DNA of 49,316 nucleotides from Oscillospiraceae bacterium. Lineage in GTDB: Bacteria > Bacillota > Clostridia > Oscillospirales > CAG-272. The stretch is taken from NCBI GenBank assembly GCA_015063645.1, contig SVTS01000011.1:1-49316 (forward strand), written 5' to 3'. Under the pieces are notes generated by a model, which was not told where the DNA came from, made no database searches, and worked only from the letters and a program-made list of their open reading frames with translations. Position numbers and translations under genes: made by a program. Of the stretch, positions 8,110-15,664 are shown piece by piece (position 1 is the stretch's first letter; each line of letters opens with the position of its first letter).

Positions 8110-8480
8110 ATGCAGGAATTTTTGCGGATCTGCACGGCTTCAGCCTTTTGCATGCCTGTCGGCATGCAATTCACCCACCTCATCTCCTTGTCTACGGCAA
8201 ATATTCAGCTGTACCATAAAATAATATTGCACCGGAAGATTTTGCAATGCAAAATCTTCCGGTGCTGAATTTTTTTGAGTACAGCTAAAAACTTTCGCCG
8301 TAGCCAAGGAGATTGGGTGGGTGAATTGCCGACCATAGGGCGGCAAGAGGGCGGGAAAGGAACTTCGGCGAGGTAGGGGTTCCCCGAAGTGAGCGAAGCG
8401 AGCTTTGGAGGTTCCCGTGGGATGGTCCTTTCCCGCCCTTAGCGCCGCATACGCGGCGCAAAAAGCTGCACTGCACGTGC
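8110..8480. repeat. Full palindromic intergenic element (copy 3)
   Basis: This occupies the gap 8051-8500, which has no gene. The left arm (about 8150-8216) contains GCATGCC-TGTC-GGCATGC, AATTCACCC..CATCTCCTTG and CTACGGC; the right arm (8278-8345) is its inverted copy (CGCCGTAGCCAAGGAGATTGGGTGGGTGAATT in separate blocks). A perfect terminator hairpin lies in the centre. The right half ends GCGCCGC-ATAC-GCGGCGC plus AAAAAGCTGCA, the inverse of the left end of copy 2. It also carries a nested 42 bp block (8376-8417) of repeat family E, placed where the other copies read TTTGAG. Confidence 0.75.
8230..8276. terminator. Strong bidirectional rho-independent terminator
   Basis: A perfect 16 bp stem (8230-8245 with 8249-8264) with a 3-nt AAT loop. 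It is followed on the plus strand by CTGAA and seven T. On the minus strand a U-rich stretch (ATATTATTTTAT) follows, so it can end the gntR-lyase transcript. Confidence 0.85.
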
Positions 8481-8500
8481 ATCCGCGCCGCAAGCCGCGC

Positions 8501-9400
8501 TTACAGCTCCAATCCCGCCGCGATCAGCTGCTTCTTCATCTCTGCAAGTCCGGCTGCGTCGGCGCACGCCATGGGATACGCGCATTCGCCTACGCCGAAT
8601 CCCATCAGCTTCAGCGCGTCCTTCACGTTCGCCAGCACTGCACCGCTGCCGAATTCCAGAAGCACGCGGATCACACGGTTCACACTGTACTGGATCTCTC
8701 TTGCGCGGTCGGTATCACCCTCGCGGAATGCCTTATACAGCGCCGCATAGCGCTCCGGCATCACGTTGTATGTGGATCCGATACCGCCGTCCGCGCCCAT
8801 GGAGAGTCCGCACAGCAGCATCTCGTCGGGTCCGTTGATGATATTGATGTTGCCGCCGTTGATCATCTTGAGCAGCGTCATCAGGTAATAGTTATACTGC
8901 GTGAATTTCAGACCGGCGATGTTCTCCACATCCATCAGCTCCGTAAACACGGCAGTCAGATTATTGCCCAGCATCAGGGGCGTTACGTACACCAGCAAAG
9001 GCTTATCTGTCATGGCTGCGATCCGCTTGTAATAATCGATCAGCTCCCGGTCGCTGTGACCGAAATAGGCGTTGGGCGCCATGGCGGAGATGCCGTCCGC
9101 ACCGCAGGCGGTGGCGTGCTTCACCAGTTCTTTCACATCGGAGAAATTCGGGCCGCCGATGTGCACGATGATCTTGCCGCGTCCGCGGTTCGCCTCGATT
9201 GCCGCCTCACACAGCTCCATACGGGTAGCGGCGGGGATGATCGGACCCTCGCCGGTGGCGCCGCCTACATAGAAGCCATCCACGCCGCGGGAGAGCTGAT
9301 AATCCATCAGCTGACCCACCACCGGGCGGATCAGTTTTTCGTTTTCGTCCATCGGCGTTACCAGCGCCGGCATGATTCCCTTGAAGATGATCTTGTTCAT
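8501..9400 (-). CDS. N-acetylneuraminate lyase-like aldolase (DapA/NanA superfamily)
   Basis: A 299-residue class I aldolase that forms a Schiff base with an alpha-keto acid. YVGGATGEG (44-52) is the carboxylate-binding loop in the sialate-lyase form. Tyr138 (LLVYVTP) and Lys165 (GLKFTQYN) sit at the positions of the catalytic Tyr and Lys of NanA, and GLKFT resembles GIKFT of lyases that use sialic acid. It could equally use another 2-keto-3-deoxy sugar acid, as no kinase or epimerase of the Nan pathway lies nearby. AAGGAG sits 7 nt before the ATG. The gene is second in an operon with the gntR regulator 45 bp upstream. Confidence 0.8.
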   Translation of the reverse strand: MNKIIFKGIMPALVTPMDENEKLIRPVVGQLMDYQLSRGVDGFYVGGATGEGPIIPAATRMELCEAAIEANRGRGKIIVHIGGPNFSDVKELVKHATACGADGISAMAPNAYFGHSDRELIDYYKRIAAMTDKPLLVYVTPLMLGNNLTAVFTELMDVENIAGLKFTQYNYYLMTLLKMINGGNINIINGPDEMLLCGLSMGADGGIGSTYNVMPERYAALYKAFREGDTDRAREIQYSVNRVIRVLLEFGSGAVLANVKDALKLMGFGVGECAYPMACADAAGLAEMKKQLIAAGLEL

Positions 9401-9445
9401 ATGTGTACTCCTTCAGATAAGTATATATTCCCCGGCGGGATGCTC

Positions 9446-10081
9446 TTACTGCATGCCCAGCCTCTCAAGGATTTTCGGTTTTCCCGCTACGATATGCCGC
9501 CGCAGAATCTTCTCCGCCTCATCCGGTGAAGCGGCCAGCAGACGCTTTGTCAGATCACGGTGATCCTCTGCCTCCGCATTTCTGGCGTGCGGAATCACAA
9601 AATGGGCGCGGTAAAAAATATTCGGCAAAGCGATCCGGCGGTATTCCTCCGTGATTTTATCGCTGCCGCAGCAGGCTACCAGCGCCATATGGTACTGGAT
9701 ATCCGCCTGCCAGCTCTGGGGGGCATCTCCGAACTCCGAGCGGCATGCGGACTCTTTATCTGCCAGACGCATCAGTTCTTCCCTGTGAGCCTCCAGCGTT
9801 CCCGCGGCTGCACTCATACGCACCGCCATGCATTCGATACCCGTGCGCAGAATGTAGTTGCCGATCACCGCTTCTTCCGAAATCGGTTTCACCTGGGTTC
9901 CCTTACGCGGGATTGTTTCCAGATATCCGTCAAATTCCAGCTGCTTCATCGCTTCCAGCACCGGTGCGGTACTTGTCCCCAGAGATGCCGCCACATCCCG
10001 GCGGTTCAGCAGCTGACCCGGCAGAAGCGTGCCGTTCATCAGCTGGTGCAGAAGTTTTTCGTAAATGTCGGCAGACAGCAT
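9446..10081 (-). CDS. GntR/FadR-family transcriptional regulator (FCD domain)
   Basis: A 211-residue regulator. Residues 1-65 form the winged helix (IYEKLLHQLMNGTLLPGQLL, RRDVAASLGTSTAPVLEAMK, GYLETIPRKGTQV), and the rest is an all-helical FCD ligand domain. FCD members sense acids, including hexuronate and sialic-acid derivatives, which suits control of the aldolase directly downstream. The first of two genes behind a consensus promoter; a TGATATATCA palindrome at 10102-10111, between the -10 box and the start codon, is a candidate autoregulatory operator. Confidence 0.88.
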   Translation of the reverse strand: MLSADIYEKLLHQLMNGTLLPGQLLNRRDVAASLGTSTAPVLEAMKQLEFDGYLETIPRKGTQVKPISEEAVIGNYILRTGIECMAVRMSAAAGTLEAHREELMRLADKESACRSEFGDAPQSWQADIQYHMALVACCGSDKITEEYRRIALPNIFYRAHFVIPHARNAEAEDHRDLTKRLLAASPDEAEKILRRHIVAGKPKILERLGMQ

Positions 10082-10119
10082 GTTTTGTCAGCACTCCTCT
10101 CTGATATATCACATGATCT

Positions 10120-10148
10120 ATTATAGCAGAGCTGTATGCGGTTGTCAA
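10120..10148 (-). promoter_or_regulatory. Consensus vegetative promoter of the gntR-lyase operon
   Basis: The minus strand reads TTGACA (10143-10148), a 17 bp spacer and TATAAT (10120-10125), all twelve bases consensus. The predicted start lies near 10113, giving a leader of about 32 nt with a GAGAGGAG ribosome site. Confidence 0.88.
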
Positions 10149-10189
10149 GGGAAATGGGTAAATACGGATATCCTTTTCCGGATAAAAAA

Positions 10190-10229
10190 TACAGCTTATC
10201 CTGCGGGAAATCCCGTCGGATAAGCTGTA
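10190..10229 (-). terminator. Terminator of abrB
   Basis: A perfect 12 bp stem (TACAGCTTATCC/GGATAAGCTGTA) encloses an inner CGGG-AAAT-CCCG stem. On the minus strand it is followed by a T-rich tract (ATTTTTTATC). It lies 74 bp past the abrB stop and next to the gntR promoter. Confidence 0.8.
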
Positions 10230-10303
10230 TCTTTCCGTTCAGCCGAAGCGGTACGTATCTCCGCGGCATATTTTACGCCGCAGATGCATATTCTGATACC
10301 GAA

Positions 10304-10546
10304 TTACTGCTCGCCCAGCTCGCTGATGCACTTGCGGCAGACCTTCTTGCCGCGGAACAGGGTGATATCGGAGCCTTCGTTGCAGAAGATGCAGCAGGGC
10401 TGATACTTCTTCAGGATAACCATATCCTCATCCACAAAGATCTCCACACCGTCACGGGGCTCCAGCTCCAGCTGGCGTCTCGTTTCGATGGGCAGAACGA
10501 TGCGGCCCAGCTCGTCGATTTTGCGTACGATTCCAATAGATTTCAT
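10304..10546 (-). CDS. abrB: AbrB/SpoVT-family transition-state regulator
   Basis: An 80-residue protein. Residues 1-48 form the swapped-hairpin DNA-binding domain (MKSIGIVRKIDELGRIVLPI, ETRRQLELEPRDGVEIFVDE). The C-terminal part holds two cysteine pairs, CCIFC (51-55) and CRKC (70-73), which could bind zinc and are typical of clostridial AbrB. AbrB proteins repress post-exponential genes and sporulation timing and often repress themselves. The gene is divergent from spmAB. A GGAGGAG ribosome site precedes the ATG, and two direct repeats at its promoter suggest autoregulation. Confidence 0.92.
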   Translation of the reverse strand: MKSIGIVRKIDELGRIVLPIETRRQLELEPRDGVEIFVDEDMVILKKYQPCCIFCNEGSDITLFRGKKVCRKCISELGEQ

Positions 10547-10563
10547 GTTTGTCTCCTCCTGTA

Positions 10564-10617
10564 GTTGACAATATTTTCCATTTCCGGATTGTGTTCCCGG
10601 TTTGTTGCCAATATTTT
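10564..10617. promoter_or_regulatory. Two direct repeats at the abrB promoter (candidate operator)
   Basis: GTTGACAATATTTT at 10564-10577 recurs as GTTGCCAATATTTT at 10604-10617, exactly 40 bp apart (about four helical turns). The upstream copy covers the -10 box and the other lies in the leader. The spacing suits a tetrameric AbrB-type protein; the assignment is an inference. Confidence 0.5.
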
Positions 10618-10641
10618 ACCACAGATTTCCTGTTTTGTCAA
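10613..10641 (-). promoter_or_regulatory. Promoter of abrB
   Basis: Minus strand: TTGACA (10636-10641), 17 bp spacer, TAAAAT (10613-10618), a near-consensus sigma-A promoter. The predicted leader is about 60 nt. Confidence 0.8.
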
Positions 10642-10727
10642 CCCTTAATTGATAAATTTTTACAGTAAAAGTGAGTAATTTACATTTTTATAGAACAGTT
10701 TCCTGTTCTGGAAGAGGAGATACAGCT

Positions 10728-11324
10728 ATGCTTGGGGTCTGTTTTTTCATTCTTTGCGCCGCATCCGTGATCTGTGCGCTGTGCACGGGGACAATGGCGG
10801 CGGTATCAGGCGCGGCGATTGATGGCGCGGCGCGCGCCGTACAGCTGATCATTTCCCTTGCGGGGATGAGCGCGCTGTGGAGCGGCGTCATGGCGGTGCT
10901 CCGGGAGGCGGGGATGATCGGCGGGCTGAGCCGTCTGCTTTCGCCGCTTCTGCGGCATGTTTTTCCGGATGCGTGGCAGAATGCGGATGCCAGAGAGGAG
11001 ATCACGGCGGCAGTGAGCGCGAACATTCTGGGCATCGGCAATGCGGCAACGCCGCTGGCACTGCGTGCCATGGGGCGGATGCAGGCGATGAATCCGCATC
11101 CGGAGGAGGCAAGCGACGACATGATCACGCTGACGGTGCTGGCGGTATCCTCTCCTTCCCTGCTGCCGGCGACGCTGATCGCCCTGCGGCACGCGGCAGG
11201 ATCGGCTGAGCCCTACGCCATCATTGTACCGGTATGGATTGTATCCTGCACCTGTGCGGCGGCGGCGGTGCTGTTATGCCGCGGAGCGGCATGGGCGGCA
11301 AAGGGGGTACGGCGGCATGATTGA
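10728..11324 (+). CDS. spmA: Spore maturation protein SpmA
   Basis: A 198-residue membrane protein of the nucleoside-recognition (Gate) domain family, needed for spore core dehydration in Bacillus. The start at 10728 follows GAAGAGGAGATACAGCT. Features are an N-terminal hydrophobic segment (MLGVCFFILCAASVICALC), AVQLIISLAGMSALWSG, the signature SANILGIGNAATPLALRAM, and two further hydrophobic segments. A perfect inverted repeat, AGAACAG-TTTC-CTGTTCT (10692-10709), stands just before the ribosome site. The last codons overlap spmB by 8 bp. No clear vegetative promoter was found, as would fit a sporulation sigma factor. Confidence 0.93.
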   Translation: MLGVCFFILCAASVICALCTGTMAAVSGAAIDGAARAVQLIISLAGMSALWSGVMAVLREAGMIGGLSRLLSPLLRHVFPDAWQNADAREEITAAVSANILGIGNAATPLALRAMGRMQAMNPHPEEASDDMITLTVLAVSSPSLLPATLIALRHAAGSAEPYAIIVPVWIVSCTCAAAAVLLCRGAAWAAKGVRRHD

Positions 11325-11844
11325 GGCAATCAGCGCGGCGGTGATTCCGCTGATTCTGCTTTTGTCGGCGGTACCGATGCTGTCCCGGCGGCGGGATTAT
11401 TTTTCCGTATTTATAAACGGTGCCCGCGAGGGGCTGGAGGTGGCGATCCGTCTGCTTCCGACGATGATTGCGCTGACAGCGGCGCTGTCGATGGTGCAGG
11501 CATCGGGGGCGCTGGATCTTCTGACGGAGATTCTGCGCGCACCGGCGGCAGTTCTGGGGATTCCGGCGGAGATTCTGCCGCTGGCGGCGGCGCGTCCGCT
11601 GTCCGGTTCCGCCTCCACGGCGGAATTTGTACGTTTGATGGACGCGTGCGGTGCGGACAGTCTGCCCGCACTCTGCGCCTCGGTGATGATGGGATCCTCG
11701 GACACGCTGATCTACATTCTCTCCGTGTATTTTTCCGGTGCTCCGGGGGTACGGCGGACGCGGCATGCACTGCCTGTTGCGGCGGCGATGGCGCTGTTTT
11801 GTCTGTTTCTCTCCTGTGCGGCGGCGCGGATGTTCTGGGGATAG
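11317..11844 (+). CDS. spmB: Spore maturation protein SpmB
   Basis: A 175-residue partner of SpmA from the same Gate-domain family. It begins MIEAISAAVIPLILLLSAVP, overlapping the spmA stop (ATGATTGA). YFSVFINGAREGLEVAIRLL, RPLSGSASTAEF and the MMGSSDTLIYILSVYF segment are family signatures; the SGSAS motif is the counterpart of the GNAAT motif in SpmA. The protein is hydrophobic throughout and would act in the forespore or mother-cell membrane. Overlapping coding implies coupled translation at a fixed ratio with SpmA. Confidence 0.93.
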   Translation: MIEAISAAVIPLILLLSAVPMLSRRRDYFSVFINGAREGLEVAIRLLPTMIALTAALSMVQASGALDLLTEILRAPAAVLGIPAEILPLAAARPLSGSASTAEFVRLMDACGADSLPALCASVMMGSSDTLIYILSVYFSGAPGVRRTRHALPVAAAMALFCLFLSCAAARMFWG

Positions 11845-11878
11845 AAGGAACGGTGGGGAGCCTCCGATATCAAACAAA

Positions 11879-11959
11879 CCCGTAGGGGCGCATCACGATG
11901 CGCCCGCTTCACGCAGTTTACATCTGCAGAACGGGCGATTCGTGAATCGCCCCTACGGG
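11879..11959. repeat. 80 bp inverted-terminal repeat element (C1)
   Basis: The ends are perfect 12 bp inverted repeats (CCCGTAGGGGCG / CGCCCCTACGGG). The interior has the paired blocks GCGCATCACGATGCGC and GGGCGATTCGTGAATCGCCC. It is nearly identical to 19214-19293. No target duplication is visible. It lies between the convergent spmB and rluD genes. Confidence 0.85.
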
Positions 11960-11990
11960 TCTGATTCCCGATTTCATTGCCAAATTCATC

Positions 11991-12021
11991 GGGGAGGGTC
12001 TTTTGCCAAAAGACCCTCCCC
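11991..12021. terminator. Long GC-rich hairpin between convergent spmB and rluD
   Basis: A 14 bp perfect stem (GGGGAGGGTCTTTT / AAAAGACCCTCCCC) with a GCC loop. No good U-tract follows on either strand, so terminator activity is likely but not certain. Confidence 0.6.
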
Positions 12022-12026
12022 GTTAT

Positions 12027-13007
12027 TCACATATTTCCGAGGATTTCCGTCAGCTTCACAAATTCCGGCGGAAGCGGTGCGGAAAATTCCACGGATTCCC
12101 CTGTACGGGGATGGATCAGCCGCAGTTTGGCGGCGTGGAGGCACTGCCCCTCGATCAGCGCGGCGTGATGCCGCTCGAAGGGAGTACGGTTTGCGCCGTA
12201 CAGTTCATCCCCCAGCACCGGATGGCCGATATGACTCATGTGCACGCGGATCTGGTGGGTACGTCCCGTTTCCAGCCGCAGGCGGACGTGGGAGAACGCG
12301 CCCCAGCTCATGACGGGGGTATAATGGGTCACGGCGTGTCTCGCACCGGCGGCGGATGCGGGCACGACCGCCATTTTCTTGCGGTCCTTCGGATGCCGTC
12401 CGATGGGAGCATCCACCGTACCGGCTTCCTTTATGCCTCCGATCAGCAGTGCTTCGTATTCCCGGTGCATGGTATGATCGGACAGCTGATTTGCCAGGGA
12501 CAGGTGTGCGGCGTCGTTCTTCGCCGCGGCGATCAGACCGGTGGTATCCCGGTCAATGCGGTGGACGATGCCCGGACGGGCAACGCCGCCGATTCCGGAA
12601 AGCGAATCCCCGCAGTGCCAGAGCAGTGCGGAAACCAGCGTTCCGTGCTCATGCCCCGGCGCGGGATGGACAACCATGCCTTTCGGCTTATTGATCACGA
12701 TGATATCCGCGTCCTCGTAGACGATATCCAGCGGGATTTCCTCCGGCTGTGCTTCGCAGGGAACGGGCGGCGGCAGGATGATCTGCACTTCGTCCCCGGC
12801 GGCAAGGGTGCTTTTTTTCGTCAGGATTTCTCCGCGGCGGGTGACGCTTCCCTCCTCCATCAGCCGTGCAAGGGCGGATCGGCTCAGATCGCACAGTCCC
12901 GCCAGAGCGGCATCGGCGCGCTTGCCGTGCTCCGCATCGCCTGCGGTGAGGAGCAGAATCTCCCCCTCTCCGCTGAGGATTTCAGGCGTCAGCATCGGAT
13001 TTTCCAT
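12027..13007 (-). CDS. rluD: RluA-family pseudouridine synthase (RluD/YlyB type)
   Basis: A 326-residue rRNA pseudouridine synthase. An N-terminal S4 domain (KRADAALAGL, SRSALARLMEEGSVTRRGE) is followed by the catalytic domain with HRIDRDTTGL (149-158; Asp152 matches the catalytic Asp of the family) and the RluA motif LETGRTHQIRVHMSHIGHPV. The start at 13007 has GAGGA at a good distance and overlaps the lspA 3' end by 26 bp. An lspA-rluD order is standard in Firmicutes. This is the last gene of the division/envelope operon. Confidence 0.93.
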   Translation of the reverse strand: MENPMLTPEILSGEGEILLLTAGDAEHGKRADAALAGLCDLSRSALARLMEEGSVTRRGEILTKKSTLAAGDEVQIILPPPVPCEAQPEEIPLDIVYEDADIIVINKPKGMVVHPAPGHEHGTLVSALLWHCGDSLSGIGGVARPGIVHRIDRDTTGLIAAAKNDAAHLSLANQLSDHTMHREYEALLIGGIKEAGTVDAPIGRHPKDRKKMAVVPASAAGARHAVTHYTPVMSWGAFSHVRLRLETGRTHQIRVHMSHIGHPVLGDELYGANRTPFERHHAALIEGQCLHAAKLRLIHPRTGESVEFSAPLPPEFVKLTEILGNM

Positions 13008-13494
13008 CGGATTTTTCCTCAGCGCCCGGAGCGGATTTTTCTTTTTTCTGGCGGAATTCCTCAAGCAGCAGAGCCAGGATCATCAGACCGCAGCCCACGC
13101 AGACGAAGGAATCTGCCACATTGAACACGTAGAAATCAATGCAGGTCACATCGATAAAATCCACTACAAAGCCCCGCATAACGCGGTCGATCATATTGCC
13201 GATGCCGCCTCCGGCGATGGAAGCGAGAGCGATACGCTCCAGCCAGCCCTTCGGGCGGATCACGATGACGTAGGCGATCACGGCGATGATGGCGGCGGTG
13301 GACAGAATGAGGAACACCCAGCGGTGATCCTTCAGCATACCGAACGCCGCGCCGGTATTCTCCACATAGGTGAAATGGAGGATCCCCTCAAGCAGGGGAT
13401 AGGATCCCACCGGCACCAGATACCGGAGCACCAGATATTTGGAGATCTGATCCAGCACCACGGCGGCGATCATGAACAAAAACGTAAACAGCAT
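12982..13494 (-). CDS. lspA: Lipoprotein signal peptidase (signal peptidase II)
   Basis: A 170-residue membrane aspartic protease that cleaves prolipoproteins before the lipid-modified cysteine. The start at 13494 was chosen because it opens with the first membrane segment (MLFTFLFMIAAVVLDQISKY) one base after the divIVA stop. Catalytic aspartates are Asp103 (GNMIDRV) and Asp128 (VFNVADSF). ENTGAAFGML is also conserved. A Lys/Glu-rich tail of about 30 residues follows the last membrane helix. It would process the lipoproteins encoded elsewhere in this window. Confidence 0.95.
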   Translation of the reverse strand: MLFTFLFMIAAVVLDQISKYLVLRYLVPVGSYPLLEGILHFTYVENTGAAFGMLKDHRWVFLILSTAAIIAVIAYVIVIRPKGWLERIALASIAGGGIGNMIDRVMRGFVVDFIDVTCIDFYVFNVADSFVCVGCGLMILALLLEEFRQKKEKSAPGAEEKSDGKSDADA

Positions 13495-13495
13495 G

Positions 13496-14794
13496 TCAGC
13501 GGCGCGTTTCCTTTTCTCTTGATTCCTTTTTATTCTTATCGGAGGATTTTCCCGCATCCATGGCGCTCTTCAGACGCTCCAGCAGGCTGGACGGCTCCTC
13601 GTCATCCTCCTCCGTTTCCTCCAGGAAACGGAAATCACCGTCCGTATCTTTTTCACCGGAATCGGATTCGGTGGTGAACGTCTCGAACTGGATATTGAAC
13701 GCCTCGCGGAGATTCTTCAGCAGATCCTCATCGGAATCGTTGTCCCCGACTTCATCCGGCTCATCCTGTGCAGTTTCCTCCGCAGGCTCAATCTCTGCTT
13801 CGGCTTCGTCCTCTTCTTCAAGGACGGGCAGAAGCTCTTCCAGATCCTCCGTATCGGCGTCATCCTCATCATAGGTGAATTCGGTTTCTGCTTTATGCTG
13901 CTGTGCAAGCTCGTAGACGTCCGTGTCCACCTCGGCGTAGACTTCGCCCGCGTCATCATCCGCCTGCGGCGTGATGGAATCGAAGAACAGAAGCACTTCA
14001 TCGGTGGCGGCGACTTCGTCCTCATCCACCTCATCCGCCACATCGGCAGATGAGATCTCTTCCTCCTCCGGTGCGAAGAGGGATTCGATGCTCTCCTCCG
14101 CTTCCTGTACGGGATCGGGTTCTTCTTCGACGGCTTCGATCTCTTCGATGACTTCGATCATTTCGAGCTCTTCGGTCACCTCAGACGCTTCCTCAGCGGA
14201 TTCAACTGATTCTTCTGCTTCGGCAGGCTCTTCCGGCGCTTCCTCTGCTTCCGTCAAAACGGACGCATCCTCCTCCACAGCCACAGCGGGGAGAATGGTA
14301 TTCGCCTCTGCCGCATCGGGCAGGGACGGCATACCGGAGACCGCCTGTGCGGCGGCGGCAAACGCCTCGATCTCATCGATCTGGCGGCTGTAGCGGCTGT
14401 AGAGATCGTCCCGGAACGCGAGGACTGCCTGACGCATGCTTTCCAGCACCTGCGCCTGCTCGGCGACGTGTGCATCCGCATCGGCGATGATGCGGTCGGC
14501 GTACTCCTCCGCATCGGTGACGATGCGCTTTTTCTGGGCTTCCGCCTGGGCGAGCATGCGGGCAGAGACCCGCTTGGCTTCGGCATCCAGCGCTGTGATT
14601 TTATTTTCATTGGACTTGGCGCTGTCCAGCGCACGGAGAGCGGCTTCCAGTTTTCTGGTCAGCGCATCGTTCTCCCGATAGATTTCCTCATATCTTTCGC
14701 AGAGGAATTCTATGTATTCATCCACCTCGGCGGTACTGTATCCCCGGATGGCGTGAGTAAAGGCGTATTTGCGCAGTTCCTGCGGCATCAGCAT
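13496..14794 (-). CDS. divIVA: DivIVA-domain protein with long acidic C-terminal extension
   Basis: A 432-residue protein. Residues 1-65 are the DivIVA membrane-curvature domain (LRKYAFTHAIRGYSTAEVDE, YIEFLCERYEEIYREND), and to about residue 160 there is coiled coil with Ala/Glu/Lys heptads. From about 165 to 410 the chain is extremely rich in Glu and Asp and looks disordered, ending in a short Lys/Arg-rich tail (SSDKNKKESREKETRR). Typical DivIVA proteins are 150-250 residues, so this one is about twice the usual length. It should localise to septa and poles. It is preceded by AAGGAGG and lies between ylmH and lspA. Confidence 0.88.
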   Translation of the reverse strand: MLMPQELRKYAFTHAIRGYSTAEVDEYIEFLCERYEEIYRENDALTRKLEAALRALDSAKSNENKITALDAEAKRVSARMLAQAEAQKKRIVTDAEEYADRIIADADAHVAEQAQVLESMRQAVLAFRDDLYSRYSRQIDEIEAFAAAAQAVSGMPSLPDAAEANTILPAVAVEEDASVLTEAEEAPEEPAEAEESVESAEEASEVTEELEMIEVIEEIEAVEEEPDPVQEAEESIESLFAPEEEEISSADVADEVDEDEVAATDEVLLFFDSITPQADDDAGEVYAEVDTDVYELAQQHKAETEFTYDEDDADTEDLEELLPVLEEEDEAEAEIEPAEETAQDEPDEVGDNDSDEDLLKNLREAFNIQFETFTTESDSGEKDTDGDFRFLEETEEDDEEPSSLLERLKSAMDAGKSSDKNKKESREKETRR

Positions 14795-14809
14795 GGACGG
14801 TGATCCTCC

Positions 14810-15658
14810 TTACAGATACTTTCTGGCGGAAAGGCGGTTTCTGCCCCGGCGGGTAACGCCGCAGGCGGAATCAATGATATATTTACCGTAGCCGCGGATG
14901 GAGAGCGTATCGCCGTCCTCCACGGGTGCGTCGGCATTTTCCTCTGGGAAATAATTCAGCTCCACATCGGCTGCCTTGACCAGCGCGTTGGCGTCTGCGC
15001 GGGACAGACCGGTGAGGGCTTTGACGATAGCATCCAGCCGGGGGGAGGCCACGGAAAACTCCACCCGTTCAAAATGGCGGGGGATTTCAAATCCGGCGGG
15101 CAGATCATAGATCTTTGCCCGGACGGTGTCGCTGCCGGCACGGCTCAGATTGTCGGTGATAAAGGGGGCGATGCGGGCGGTAAAGAACGCCACGGCGCGG
15201 TGCTCATCCAGCACGGCGATATCGCCCAGGACGTGCCGCTCCAGCCCCAGCGCAAGGACGGAGCCAAGCCAGTCCCGGTGGGAGAGCGATCCGTACTCGG
15301 TGCCCGTCAGGGACACGGCGGTAACGGCAGGTGCGAGATCAATCACGCCCTGCTCGGCAAGACCGGCGAGATAATTTTCCCGCTCGGGTGCAAAGGGATC
15401 GCACAGGGGCACATCGGAGAGCAGCCATTCGGGCACAAACACGGCACAGCGTCTCTCCGCGCCTGCCGCGCCGCCCCAGAAAAAGAGGCGGTCTCCATGC
15501 CCCTCCGATGCGGCGGCGTAATGGAAAAGCCGCTGTTCGCGGGGGGTAAGAAAATCGGAGAAGGAGACGTCGTATGCGTCCCGGGTGGCCATTTCGGCGG
15601 CACGCGCCATCAGGCGGCGGCTGCCTTCATCAAGATTATGAATCGGAATCGGTTTCAT
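14810..15658 (-). CDS. ylmH: YlmH-family RNA-binding S4-domain protein
   Basis: A 282-residue protein of the division-cluster YlmH family. The N-terminal half contains FLTPREQRLFHYAA and a GTEYGSLSHRDWLGSVLALG block (about residues 117-136) typical of YlmH. The C-terminal S4 RNA-binding domain spans about 200-270 (SPRLDAIVKALTGLSRADAN, VEDGDTLSIRGYGKY). Relatives bind stalled ribosomal large subunits or tRNA in ribosome rescue and were first noted beside cell-division genes. GTGAGG, partly made from the yggT stop codon, is the ribosome site. Confidence 0.9.
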   Translation of the reverse strand: MKPIPIHNLDEGSRRLMARAAEMATRDAYDVSFSDFLTPREQRLFHYAAASEGHGDRLFFWGGAAGAERRCAVFVPEWLLSDVPLCDPFAPERENYLAGLAEQGVIDLAPAVTAVSLTGTEYGSLSHRDWLGSVLALGLERHVLGDIAVLDEHRAVAFFTARIAPFITDNLSRAGSDTVRAKIYDLPAGFEIPRHFERVEFSVASPRLDAIVKALTGLSRADANALVKAADVELNYFPEENADAPVEDGDTLSIRGYGKYIIDSACGVTRRGRNRLSARKYL

Positions 15659-15664
15659 TTGACC

